Shown: positions 34,624 through 43,784 of the stretch, piece by piece | Layout: each line of letters starts with the position of its first letter | How positions within the stretch are numbered: the first letter of the stretch is position 1 | NCBI GenBank assembly: GCA_944384295.1 | Contig: CALWSU010000015.1 | Location: forward strand, 1 to 48,764 | Length of the DNA: 48,764 nt | From: an uncultured Lachnospiraceae bacterium | GTDB taxonomy: Bacteria > Bacillota > Clostridia > Lachnospirales > Anaerotignaceae | Direction of reading: 5' to 3' | The notes under the pieces: model-generated | Seen by the model: the letters and a program-made list of their open reading frames with translations, nothing else | What the model was told of the DNA's origin: nothing | Databases searched by the model: none | Translations under genes and position numbers: made by a program

Positions 34624-35223
34624 TTAATTGATATATGTTAGGCAATCTTTTACTAATCCACTAAAAAAGAACTTAAAATCCCTTAGATGATCTAGGTAAG
34701 TAAGCGGAATGCTACGGCTCACTTTTTTACCAGGAACATTCAGGTTTAAATACATAACATGTGCCAGCAGAATTTTGTCATAGGTAACATTAGTAATCTG
34801 GTTCCAGAACCATTCTTCCTGTCGATTCCCAAATTTAATAATGATTCTATAATTGGTCAGAATAAAGCCCTCCTTAAAATCAGTTTCAAGCGTGCTGTTA
34901 TATTGATATATCAGCAACGGAACTTCGTCTTCAATACCTATAACGATACCTGCAATGCTGTTGACGATAAAATCATTTAATATTTCGCCTACAGACCAGG
35001 AATACCAGTGTTCTCCGAATTGTCTTGGAAAAAATGTATGATCTTCTACATGTTTTTTGATTTTTGCAGCCGCGGTTTTGGAAATACCTATATTTTTTTC
35101 AGAACACTCATCTTCTTGTTTGTTTTCTTTTATGGGGTTATTTTCTCTAATAATTCGCGTTCCACAATTACAACAAAATAAGTCCTCATCAGATAGTTTT
35201 TGTCCACACATAATACAATACAT
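34624..35223 (-). CDS. zinc-ribbon protein with PH-like domain
   Basis: 199 residues. Zinc ribbon CIMCG-X9-CCNCG (3-21), a charged linker, then a C-terminal domain with FKEGFILTNYRIIIKFGNRQ and QITNVTYDKI, typical of bacterial PH-like (bPH/YokE-type) folds. No membrane segment. It lies 14 bases after the next upstream gene, so it is co-transcribed. Function unknown; the shared ribbon suggests that the neighbours act together. Confidence 0.82.
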   Translation of the reverse strand: MYCIMCGQKLSDEDLFCCNCGTRIIRENNPIKENKQEDECSEKNIGISKTAAAKIKKHVEDHTFFPRQFGEHWYSWSVGEILNDFIVNSIAGIVIGIEDEVPLLIYQYNSTLETDFKEGFILTNYRIIIKFGNRQEEWFWNQITNVTYDKILLAHVMYLNLNVPGKKVSRSIPLTYLDHLRDFKFFFSGLVKDCLTYIN

Positions 35224-35237
35224 TTTTTACACCCTTT

Positions 35238-36227
35238 CTATTTTATTTTCAAAGTTTCCATAAGACGGAGCAATTCTCCATCTGCATCTCCTAAATGATC
35301 AAGTGCCCATTTATAAAATTGAGGATTAGCAGGATAGATCGATAGCATGGATAGAAAAGCTGCGATCATCCGCTCAGGAGCGATTTCTTTCTTAACCAAG
35401 CGCTGATAAATCTGTTTTGCTTTTTGCCTGTCTTGATAGAAATAAATACTAGCATTGTTATCAAAATCACAAAAAGTAACGCAATCTTCTAAAATTGCAT
35501 CGGAAATACTTTGACAAGTGTTTTCATTCAACAACTTCTCTATCATGCAACGATACCTTTGCTCTTCTTTATTTCCAGAATGAAAAATAGAGTACAAAAC
35601 ACCTGTGGTAGCATTGAATATACCAGCAGTGATGATACCTTTTGCTGCTCCAGAGATCCCAAATCCACCTCCTTGTATTTGAAATCTATTTTTCTTGGCT
35701 ATTTTTCTGTGGATACGATCATTGTTCCTAAGCTGTATTACATGCATTATTTCATCAAACACAGCTTTGGCTATTTTAGGTGCCTCTAAGAAGGGCATAG
35801 CCTGGTCGATGATCTTCTGTTTACTATGTGAAAAATCTTTTTCTTGTTCATATTTATTGATCACAATCTGTGCTGCTACCGCTTCACTGTTATCAACTAC
35901 TTGCGTAATCAAATCGATTTTTATTTCCATATTAGTATATGTAAGAAATTCCTTCTGAAATTTATCGGTAAATGATTTGCCTACATTCCAGTACAGCATG
36001 TGGTTTTGAGAAGATAATATGATAAGGTCATCAATTATAAAATCTTTTCCATATAGCGCGTATTTATATTTGGAATAAGATTTTTCGGAAGAAGGTGTTT
36101 TTTCTTTCGATACATCTCTGATTTCATCTAACCCAGTATCCGTATTTTCTTTGATGACTTCAGAGCCACAAGCAGGGCAGAATTTTCCCATTGTTGGTAT
36201 ATGCGCTCCACAATTTATACAAAACAA
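35238..36227 (-). CDS. zinc-ribbon protein with central glycine-rich segment
   Basis: 329 residues. Zinc ribbon CINCG-X9-CPACG (3-21), a helical middle region, then a glycine/alanine-rich hydrophobic stretch (about 190-215: GGGFGISGAAKGIITAGIFN) that could insert into a membrane or pack as a glycine zipper. A helical C-terminus with TPR-like texture (YPANPQFYKWALDHL) follows. No family recognised. It appears to be first of the three zinc-ribbon soluble-protein genes. Confidence 0.82.
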   Translation of the reverse strand: MFCINCGAHIPTMGKFCPACGSEVIKENTDTGLDEIRDVSKEKTPSSEKSYSKYKYALYGKDFIIDDLIILSSQNHMLYWNVGKSFTDKFQKEFLTYTNMEIKIDLITQVVDNSEAVAAQIVINKYEQEKDFSHSKQKIIDQAMPFLEAPKIAKAVFDEIMHVIQLRNNDRIHRKIAKKNRFQIQGGGFGISGAAKGIITAGIFNATTGVLYSIFHSGNKEEQRYRCMIEKLLNENTCQSISDAILEDCVTFCDFDNNASIYFYQDRQKAKQIYQRLVKKEIAPERMIAAFLSMLSIYPANPQFYKWALDHLGDADGELLRLMETLKIK

Positions 36228-36338
36228 ATCCTAACACCTCCAAACATTCTTATTTTTATGAAAAACACAAGATAAAAAGACATTCACTCCAAATTGTTAT
36301 TTTAGAGTGAATGCCACTGTTCAAATCACTATTTGAAG

Positions 36339-37370
36339 TTACTGATTGTCATACTTTTCATAATATAGCTCCATAATGGATTCATAATCATTTAAAAATA
36401 CGGCTTTTGTAGATTTTTCCAAAATAATTAACCATGTATTTGCTGCATCTTCCGCCGATACGGCATCTCTATTGGTGTAAAATTCAGAAATGGTAGCATC
36501 ACCATTTTTAAATGCCAAATTTGCTATGACATAGTTGTCGACTGGACCTAAATAAGGGTCTTCACCTACTGTAAATTCGATGGTGTCAGAATTGATGAAA
36601 GAAGATGAAATTTTCAACTTATGCTCTCCCTCCGATAAAACCAATGCATAACAAGATGATTCACCCTGCTTTAATTCAGCTATTTTTTCTCCATCAACCA
36701 ATATATCTAATACAACTCCTTTTCTGAATATTAAATTTTCTTCATATTCGAAGAGTAGTGTAACTGGATACATGGTTTTATACAAATTGGATGCAATGAC
36801 TTCTTCTTGACTAGGTTCAGGTTCTGCTTGTTCAACGACTTTTGGAGCGGCTTCTTCTACCAGTCTTTCTTCTTCAGCTAGTCTTTCTTTCTCAGCGATT
36901 TTTGTCTCTTCTTCAAGTCGTTCCTTTTCTTCTAAAGAATCTGGTAATGCATCTAATGCCTGTTGGATAGTATCCTGTTCTTCTTGCGAAAGATTGGGCA
37001 AAATTTCAGATAATCTTGTATGCAATACACCATCTTTCGCACCTTCATAGCCTTGTTCCTGAAAAATAGATAAAATGATATTGGCTGCTTCGCTGTACTT
37101 ACCTTCCATTTTCAAACATTGTATATACAAATCCGTTAATTCTAAATTATCAGACTTATTATAATCCTCCCAATACACATCTAATCTTGCGATCGCCCCA
37201 GCATAATCTCCCGCATCCATCAAAGCAGTTGTTTCGGATAATGCTTGTTCGTACTCCCGATTGATACAGCTTGATACGACAAATGAGACAATCGCACCTA
37301 AAATAAAATATGCAAGAATCCCTTTCAACAAAAGGCTCAAACAGCCGCCCCGCTTTTTTTCTGTTCCCAT
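36339..37370 (-). CDS. membrane-anchored protein with acidic coiled-coil linker
   Basis: 343 residues. A short basic N-terminus precedes one membrane helix (about 15-36, LKGILAYFILGAIVSFVVSS), then a TPR-like helical segment (YEQALSETTALMDAGDYAGA, EGKYSEAANIILS), a Glu/Lys/Arg-rich coiled coil (LEEETKIAEKERLAEEERLV) and a beta domain (FRKGVVLDILVDGEKIAELK, GEHKLKISSS). The start at 37370 has AAAGGGGAGA upstream; an in-frame start at 37460 adds an unlikely leader. Function unknown; probably an extracytoplasmic partner of the adjacent lipoprotein. Confidence 0.8.
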   Translation of the reverse strand: MGTEKKRGGCLSLLLKGILAYFILGAIVSFVVSSCINREYEQALSETTALMDAGDYAGAIARLDVYWEDYNKSDNLELTDLYIQCLKMEGKYSEAANIILSIFQEQGYEGAKDGVLHTRLSEILPNLSQEEQDTIQQALDALPDSLEEKERLEEETKIAEKERLAEEERLVEEAAPKVVEQAEPEPSQEEVIASNLYKTMYPVTLLFEYEENLIFRKGVVLDILVDGEKIAELKQGESSCYALVLSEGEHKLKISSSFINSDTIEFTVGEDPYLGPVDNYVIANLAFKNGDATISEFYTNRDAVSAEDAANTWLIILEKSTKAVFLNDYESIMELYYEKYDNQ

Positions 37371-37530
37371 TTTTGATCTCCCCTTTATAAAATCGTACGC
37401 ATTGATTGACAAATATACATTGTTCTGATTTTCGTTACCTCCTTTGATAGCAAAATTCATTTTGCCATATGACCGAAAAACCGGATTACAGGAAAGATAT
37501 GCCTGTTTTCTTATGCAAAATGACCAAGCA

Positions 37531-38742
37531 CTATTCTGTATCGTAGCTGGCTACTTTCCATGTTCCATCTTCTTTGGCAAAACCGACACGTTCCAGATTA
37601 TACGTATCTCCACAAGGAATTTCCAAAAGCATATTGATTTCCCCTAGTGTTTCATAATCATTTCTTTCTAAAACAACAGCATTTTCTGGCTCTGGAAGAT
37701 ATCCCACATCCGCATCCACCACATATAATGTATCGTCTTGCAGATACATTCCACTTCGCGCAAAAGAGTATTGTTCTTGCGCCAAATCATAGCAAAACAC
37801 TTCTTGGTAATACGCATATAGTGTTTCAGGTGTATTGTATTCACCAACTAATTTTACATATGTCATACCATCCACAGTGATTGTTTGTGTATAATCTCTT
37901 GTATTTCCATAACCATTATCATATAAACGATACATCGTTTCGGCATAAAGATGAATCAGTGCTTCATCCGTAGGCATTGGTTCTGGCGCAACCACTTCTT
38001 CTGTCTTTTCCAAATCTGTGGCATCGACATTCGTTCCTGTGGGATCTGCCTCTGTGGTATTCGTTTCTGTGGTGTCTGACTCTGTGATGTCTGTCCCGTT
38101 TTCTGCTTCGTCATACGCATCTAAAACCTGCTGTATATTACCTGATATCACATCGATTACAGCATCTGGCATTTCAACAAGTTTCCAGCCTTCCTCTGTC
38201 TGCTTGCATACAAACACAACTGTTTTACTGGTCATCGCAGGTTTGAAAGTTGCCGTTTGTTCCTGCCACAGTGATAAGAACATTTCTGCAACCCTATCAT
38301 CGTCATCAAAATTGCCACTAAACACCATAACCAAAGCGTTTGCAATGTACTCCTGCATGACAGTACGCATCATAGGAGATAGATCAGGATATGTAAACTG
38401 AACTGTAACATTTGCGGTCTGCTCCTGCGCTTCGACATTGGTTATGGTATATGTCATTTTCGCAGCATTTTCTTTTACATAATCCATTAACAATGTTTGT
38501 ATTTCCTGATTGCTCACCTCTGGATTCTGTAAGGATATAGTATCTGTTTTCTCCATTTCTTCTGCGTCATCTACACCTTCTGTATTTTCTGTGCGTTCTA
38601 TCAACTCTTGCATATGTGTAATATCGAAAGTTTGCATTGCATCACAAAAAGATGTAACAACTGTTTCTGGGGTATCTGTGGTACAGGCAGATAATGAAAA
38701 ACATAACAATAACAATAATGGAATTTTATAAAATATCTTCAT
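37531..38742 (-). CDS. large lipoprotein with DUF4878-like domain and Thr/Glu-rich linker
   Basis: 403 residues. Lipobox LSAC (Cys about residue 20). Residues about 24-215 resemble NTF2-like/DUF4878-type lipoprotein domains (PETVVTSFCDAMQTFDITHM, VQFTYPDLSPMMRTVM, VVFVCKQTEEGWKLVEMPDA). A low-complexity Asp/Thr/Glu linker (about 220-255) follows, then a second domain to the C-terminus (RVGFAKEDGTWKVASYDTE). GGGAGG precedes the ATG. It lies upstream of the membrane-anchored protein with a 160-base gap. Confidence 0.85.
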   Translation of the reverse strand: MKIFYKIPLLLLLCFSLSACTTDTPETVVTSFCDAMQTFDITHMQELIERTENTEGVDDAEEMEKTDTISLQNPEVSNQEIQTLLMDYVKENAAKMTYTITNVEAQEQTANVTVQFTYPDLSPMMRTVMQEYIANALVMVFSGNFDDDDRVAEMFLSLWQEQTATFKPAMTSKTVVFVCKQTEEGWKLVEMPDAVIDVISGNIQQVLDAYDEAENGTDITESDTTETNTTEADPTGTNVDATDLEKTEEVVAPEPMPTDEALIHLYAETMYRLYDNGYGNTRDYTQTITVDGMTYVKLVGEYNTPETLYAYYQEVFCYDLAQEQYSFARSGMYLQDDTLYVVDADVGYLPEPENAVVLERNDYETLGEINMLLEIPCGDTYNLERVGFAKEDGTWKVASYDTE

Positions 38743-38826
38743 AATAACCTCCCAATTTGTTTGTAAATGTATAATTTTTTCAACAATATACTACTTGAAT
38801 CTTATTTGCATATTGTGTAAAAAATT

Positions 38827-38865
38827 GTTGAGTTTTCGCCATTTTGTGGTATAATTATGCCACAA
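38827..38865. repeat. recombinase-flanking repeat and 22-bp palindrome
   Basis: GTTGAGTTTTC (38827-38837) also occurs at 39569-39579 on the other side of the recombinase gene, with similar TGTAAAA sequence before both copies. Immediately beside it, 38844-38865 is a 22-bp palindrome with one mismatched pair that contains TATAAT. Both may be recombinase or repressor binding sites. Confidence 0.5.
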
Positions 38866-38907
38866 GGTACATAAATGCATTTGTTTGATAAAGTATACTA
38901 TTTAAGA

Positions 38908-39543
<636 letters not shown>

Positions 39544-39640
39544 CTAACCATTCTTGCATTGTAAAATCGTTGAGTTTTCAAATAAAATATAATGGATTCT
39601 ATATCATTTTTCTATTTCATTTCCATCACCTCATTTTCCA

Positions 39641-39737
39641 AATAAAAAGAGCCTATAGAACTAGTAAAATTCTATAAGCTCTTTTTGAATATCTTCCACA
39701 TTTAGCTAATCTAAATGTATCTAGGGAATAATATATA
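39641..39737 (-). promoter_or_regulatory. structured leader / terminator hairpin before the second recombinase
   Basis: On the minus strand TATATATTATTC (39726-39737) leads to a small hairpin (39699-39705 with 39711-39717), a 17-bp stem (39644-39660 with 39670-39686, one mismatch) and TTTTTATTT. It has the same order of elements and the same AATAAAAAGA edge as the leader at 33061. Confidence 0.6.
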
Positions 39738-39835
39738 TTTTCAAATTTTTGAAATGCGCAAGATTTGTAAAAAATCGATCATTACATGTCATCCTGCAAT
39801 CCATCTTACTTTTCTATGACCCCCAAATTGGGGAA

Positions 39836-39901
39836 AGCCCATCAGATTTCACTGCACACAGGAACCTTAAAATGATAATCTGACTGTTGTGCGTCTGGGC
39901 T
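39836..39901. ncRNA. candidate enclosed pseudoknot RNA or single-strand DNA structure
   Basis: Outer stem AGCCCA (39836-39841) with TGGGCT (39896-39901). Inside, TCAGATT (39842-39848) pairs with AATCTGA (39877-39883), while GCACACAG (39854-39861) pairs with CTGTTGTGC (39884-39892, one bulge). The order A-B-A'-B' is a pseudoknot, not a nested hairpin. No family was recognised and transcription is not shown. Confidence 0.45.
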
Positions 39902-39952
39902 CTACTTCTATAATATATCGTTATAATTTTTGATTTTACGCAAAGTAGTTTC

Positions 39953-40135
39953 TCATCGGTTAGATGGCGTTTGCAAATATACAATAAGATCTGATTTTAA
40001 AATGCGCCATTGATTCCCTACTTTTTTTGCTGGAATTTCTCCATTCTGCAAGAGGCGAAGCGTTACATTTTTGCCAATTCCTAATATATAAGAAACTACT
40101 TGCGGTGATAAAATATCATCGTATTCTTCAAGCAT
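39953..40135 (-). CDS. excisionase-like helix-turn-helix protein
   Basis: 60 residues forming a MerR/Xis-like winged helix (LSPQVVSYILGIGKNVTLRL, then PAKKVGNQWRILKSDLIVYL). Proteins of this type steer integrase or recombinase direction, or repress. AGGAGG precedes the ATG. It is separated by 82 bases from a similar gene on the same strand; both could be excision factors for the large serine recombinase downstream. Confidence 0.82.
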   Translation of the reverse strand: MLEEYDDILSPQVVSYILGIGKNVTLRLLQNGEIPAKKVGNQWRILKSDLIVYLQTPSNR

Positions 40136-40217
40136 ATCATTGCCTCCTATCTTTTTTTGTAAAATATACTGTTTCTATGTGGTATCAAATAAACCAAAAT
40201 AAACTTTTTCATCGTAG

Positions 40218-40418
40218 TTATGAAATGGAAGTTGATGTATTTTCTTTTTTATGGGTGGTTTGCAAAATATATCGCTCCAATTCGGAACGATGGATAACAA
40301 TTTTTCGCCCAATATGACCATATGCAATCTGACCAGATTTCAACATTTTATATGCTGTCGATTTTCCGATCCCCAATTCTTTGCAAAGTTGCGGGATTGT
40401 AATCAGATTTTCATTCAT
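40218..40418 (-). CDS. excisionase-like helix-turn-helix protein
   Basis: 66 residues with the DNA-binding excisionase (HTH_17) pattern: TIPQLCKELGIGKSTAYKML, then YGHIGRKIVIHRSELERYIL. AAAGGAG precedes the ATG. It is divergent from mobC across a 290-base region. Such proteins commonly control integration and excision or transcription of mobile elements. Confidence 0.88.
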   Translation of the reverse strand: MNENLITIPQLCKELGIGKSTAYKMLKSGQIAYGHIGRKIVIHRSELERYILQTTHKKENTSTSIS

Positions 40419-40708
40419 CGTAAAAACTCCTTTCTTTTAATTATTTAATCGTATGTTGTTGCAATAGAATGCTAACAAAAAGTAATTGCTACCAATTATT
40501 TGTAACGGGATACCAACAATAGGATAAAAATAAAAGTCGAATTTGTACGTACAAAATATAGTGTAAAAAATCGGCTTAGACAAATGGGGTGTTTACACAA
40601 AAATATGCAAGAAAATCTCTAAAATAAAAATTTGCGTATCCTGTTATATCACTTTGCAGCAATCACAAAAATCGTTTTCCTACTATAAATAAGAAAGGAA
40701 TGCTTGAT
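40419..40708. other. divergent intergenic region, candidate origin of transfer
   Basis: Between the HTH genes and mobC. It holds a perfect palindrome TTTGTACGTACAAA (40542-40555) and TATCCTGT (40637-40644), which matches the YATCCTGY nick-site consensus of IncP/MOB-P type relaxases. Location directly upstream of mobC and the relaxase is where an oriT is usually found. Promoters for mobC are likely within it but none stands out. Confidence 0.45.
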
Positions 40709-41017
40709 ATGAAAAAAATGGCACAAAATAAAACTGGAAAAAAAGAATGCAAAAATGCAAGAATAGAATGCAGACTAACTGAAAAACAAAAAGCAAAGAT
40801 TCAAAAGAAAGCCAAGACACATGGTATTTCCGCTTCTCAGTACATGATTTTATGTGCAATCCAAGACAAACAAAGCATACAAAAAGAAAAATTAGAAATA
40901 TATACCATTGTTACATTGGCACAGGAACTGGTTCGTTATGTACAAAATCGCTATAACGCAAAATACGATGATGAAACTTTGAATGAAAAGGTGGAAGAAT
41001 TATGGACAAAATTATGA
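40709..41017 (+). CDS. MobC-like relaxosome accessory protein
   Basis: 102 residues, very basic at the N-terminus. The core (NARIECRLTEKQKAKIQKKA, HGISASQYMI) matches ribbon-helix-helix mobilization proteins that bind oriT and help the relaxase. The start at 40709 has AAAGGA 9 bases upstream; the in-frame ATG at 40700 abuts that site. It overlaps the relaxase gene by 16 bases, so translation is coupled. Confidence 0.85.
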   Translation: MKKMAQNKTGKKECKNARIECRLTEKQKAKIQKKAKTHGISASQYMILCAIQDKQSIQKEKLEIYTIVTLAQELVRYVQNRYNAKYDDETLNEKVEELWTKL

Positions 41018-41487
41018 TAAAACGTGTCAACGCCAATTATTCTAAAGATTATGATGTAGAAAATATCATGCGTTATGTATGCAGTGAGAAACAAGAGCAT
41101 CAACACATGCAATTGCACTATTGGGATACACGTGGTCTACCTAAAAATTTAGAAAAAGCAATTGCTTTACTCAAAGCATCCCAACAATATATGGGAAAAG
41201 ATACAGGCAGAAGAATCAACCATATCGTAATTTCTTTCCCAGAAACCATACAAGATGTAACATTAGTTTATATCATTGCCAATCATCTGGCAGATTATTT
41301 GGGCAAAGAATATACCTTGATTTATGGTATCCATACGGATACAAATCATTTACATATACATTTTGCCTTGAATACTATCAGCTATCGCACTGGGAAAAAA
41401 TTTCATACCAACCAAAAAGAATTTGCAGAATGGAAAAGACAGATTTTGATTCAAATTGAAAATATCCTAGTGGAATGGAAAATATAA
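41002..41487 (+). CDS. minimal or truncated relaxase
   Basis: 161 residues corresponding to only the nuclease domain of a Relaxase/MobA-VirD2 protein (PF03432). Motif III, the metal-binding triad, is intact: HTDTNHLHIHFALN with His111, His116, His118 and His120. Catalytic tyrosine candidates lie near the N-terminus (Tyr13, Tyr17, Tyr25). Typical MOB-P relaxases are 300-600 residues, so the C-terminal half is missing. A short coding-looking stretch (WNGKYKIVFDAQTVNCETN) in another frame just after the stop could be a decayed extension. It would nick oriT and pilot DNA for conjugative mobilization by a helper. Confidence 0.8.
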   Translation: MDKIMIKRVNANYSKDYDVENIMRYVCSEKQEHQHMQLHYWDTRGLPKNLEKAIALLKASQQYMGKDTGRRINHIVISFPETIQDVTLVYIIANHLADYLGKEYTLIYGIHTDTNHLHIHFALNTISYRTGKKFHTNQKEFAEWKRQILIQIENILVEWKI

Positions 41488-41558
41488 AATTGTCTTTGAT
41501 GCCCAAACAGTAAACTGTGAAACAAATCTCCAGCAATGATGAATTTTTAAAAAATCCG

Positions 41559-41598
41559 CTGTATGTGCTGTATAGCATTACATACAGTGAAATTCATA
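41559..41598. repeat. inverted repeat plus 14-bp motif shared with the next promoter region
   Basis: CTGTATGT (41559-41566) faces ACATACAG (41580-41587). It overlaps CAGTGAAATTCATA (41585-41598), which recurs exactly at 43695-43708. Confidence 0.6.
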
Positions 41599-41713
41599 AT
41601 GATATTTGATTTTCATTCCTTTCTATATGTTCTGTCACTTGTCTTGATTTCACAAAAGGTTATAATAATTATATCAATATCAACCATCAATTACATGACA
41701 AGGGGTGAAACAT

Positions 41714-43432
41714 ATGACAAAAGAAACCAATTTTTATAATTCGATTATCAAACAATTGATTTTGCATTACCAGCAATTAGATGTCATAACAGATCCAAAT
41801 ACACTTTGCCACTTCACAGACACAGAATATCAAATCGAAACTGGGCGCAAAAATCTGAATGGCTTGGTCACTAATTTCATCAGTGAAACAGATTGCCATG
41901 ATGAAACAGCCAAACAAGAAAATGCACGGATATACGATGCCATGCGAAAAAATGTATCACGTTGTTTGGACGTATGGCAACAATCTCATATACCTCTAAT
42001 GCCAGAATTAGATTTTACAAAACCTCAATTTTATTTAGAGCAATATCCACAAGAGGATGCATTGAAATTTTTGCAGGCATTTTTAGAAATCACGACAGGT
42101 TTAGACCAGTCTAATCTGCAAGTCAATCGTAGAATCAAACATAACTTGAATGCAAAAATAGACATAGAAAATGATTTTTCTGTAATCAATAAAATATTTG
42201 CTGCAATGGACAGCTCTTTTACAGAAATACCATTTCAAAAATTCATGAAAGAGTATGATCAAATTTTATCTTGGTACATACGTGAAATTCGTGAAAAATA
42301 TATAAATGATATACAAGCTGAGATAAAAGACCATAATATTATAAATCGACCAGATCAATACTTGCAAGTAATCAAAAGTATCTTTACTGTTACAAACGCT
42401 CACATCCATCAAATACAACCAAATATGTTCTTAAATCATCCAGTACAACAGGATATATGCTCATGTGAAATGATATTAGCAAAAATACAAACTATCAGAT
42501 TACGATGGCAACTGATGGTGAAACATATTTGTCAAATCATTGATTATCTCATGCTGCGACGAGATATTCACAAAGAAAATATACAAGAAATTTGTGAAAA
42601 AATAGAAGCAATCCCTATAAAACAATATCAAAGAAAATATCAAAGCAGAAGCTTAATCAACGATTTCTTGACGTATCACAATATTTTGTATATACAAAAT
42701 GAATTTTTAGAGGAACTACGTGTACAAATCTACAAACTACAATTTATAGAACAGCAACCTCCGATTGCGGATGAATATCGTTTTTTAGAAGATGATAATT
42801 CCATCAAAAAAAAATTCGATGACGTCAATGTCCTTGCTCTAAGTGGCAAAGAATTGCAAGAATACAATACCTATTTTAATCTAGGACAGGAAGTCTCACA
42901 TAAAACATTTCAAAAATATATCCACTTTCTCAAAGAACAGGTTCCTACTTTTAACACAAAAACAGGTCGCGATTTGCATCCAGAAGAAGATATTAGTGTT
43001 TGTAGAGCTTTGTATAGAACCTTTTTTTCTTGTCCATCATTTGTATACAAACAAAATACAAAAGATAATAACGACAACACACAAAAACAAATAAGCAAAA
43101 AAAAATTTTATAATCTTTGGAAAGAATACGAAGAAAAGAACACAATGTCATCTCTTGAATATCTTGCATATAGCAATACGCTTTCCTGTTTGATCATTTT
43201 GGAATCTAAAAACGGAGCAGAACACTTTGAATGCAAAACCAACTTAATGATAAGCATGTATAAAGTGTTAAATTTGGCACTTATTCAGCTTCTTACAGAA
43301 GCAAGTGAGGAAACTTGTCTGAAACATTGTATGGACGAAATCGATCAGCTATTTGTCAAACTTGTTTCTGTGATATATCCTGATCTCAACTGGCAAGAAC
43401 TACAACCCTACGACCCATACAAACAAACCTAA
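41714..43432 (+). CDS. 572-residue protein of unknown function in the mobilizable element
   Basis: Largely helical, Gln/Asn/Lys-rich soluble protein without signal peptide or membrane helices. No Walker, HUH, zinc-finger or polymerase motif recognised. Recognisable stretches include FLQAFLEITTGLDQSNLQVN, PFQKFMKEYDQILSWYIREI and YSNTLSCLIILESKNGAEHF. AAGGGG lies 8 bases before the ATG at 41714. It is followed by a terminator and the ATPase gene, both with a shared motif upstream. It may be a replication or regulatory protein of the element, which is inference from position. Confidence 0.85.
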   Translation: MTKETNFYNSIIKQLILHYQQLDVITDPNTLCHFTDTEYQIETGRKNLNGLVTNFISETDCHDETAKQENARIYDAMRKNVSRCLDVWQQSHIPLMPELDFTKPQFYLEQYPQEDALKFLQAFLEITTGLDQSNLQVNRRIKHNLNAKIDIENDFSVINKIFAAMDSSFTEIPFQKFMKEYDQILSWYIREIREKYINDIQAEIKDHNIINRPDQYLQVIKSIFTVTNAHIHQIQPNMFLNHPVQQDICSCEMILAKIQTIRLRWQLMVKHICQIIDYLMLRRDIHKENIQEICEKIEAIPIKQYQRKYQSRSLINDFLTYHNILYIQNEFLEELRVQIYKLQFIEQQPPIADEYRFLEDDNSIKKKFDDVNVLALSGKELQEYNTYFNLGQEVSHKTFQKYIHFLKEQVPTFNTKTGRDLHPEEDISVCRALYRTFFSCPSFVYKQNTKDNNDNTQKQISKKKFYNLWKEYEEKNTMSSLEYLAYSNTLSCLIILESKNGAEHFECKTNLMISMYKVLNLALIQLLTEASEETCLKHCMDEIDQLFVKLVSVIYPDLNWQELQPYDPYKQT

Positions 43433-43784
43433 TTTCATGTTTCATTTGCTTGCATCATCGAACTGCATGCATAACTATCGTCATATGCAACCAATGAGGC
43501 AATCAGTGATATGCTTCATTTTACAGCACAAAGGCACCTTTCTATTTTAGGTTCCATTCTATACGATAAGAAATCCATTCATCTAAAAATTTTAAGGACT
43601 TGTACATTCCCTAATACAAGTCCTTTTTTTGTGTGCATATTACAGGAACAGAGTACAAACAACATTTGAGGTAAAAATCATACTTTCTAGCGTCCAGTGA
43701 AATTCATAGAAAAATCAGATACTATGATTTCAGAACTTGCGCAAGTAATACCACTGGATACCAATCAGAAAGGAAGTTTATATT
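43433..43784. other. intergenic region with terminator and shared motif
   Basis: No gene seen. It contains the 43594 terminator and CAGTGAAATTCATA (43695-43708), with AGAAAGGAAG as ribosome binding site of the ATPase gene at its end. Confidence 0.6.
43594..43631 (+). terminator. Rho-independent terminator after the 572-residue protein gene
   Basis: AAGGACTTGTA pairs perfectly with TACAAGTCCTT (11-base loop), followed by a T-run. Confidence 0.85.

Noticed and set aside
43688..43693. TAGCGT resembling the CS-6 box of plasmid single-strand origins
   Set aside because: Six bases alone occur often by chance and no ssoA-type secondary structure was recognised around it.
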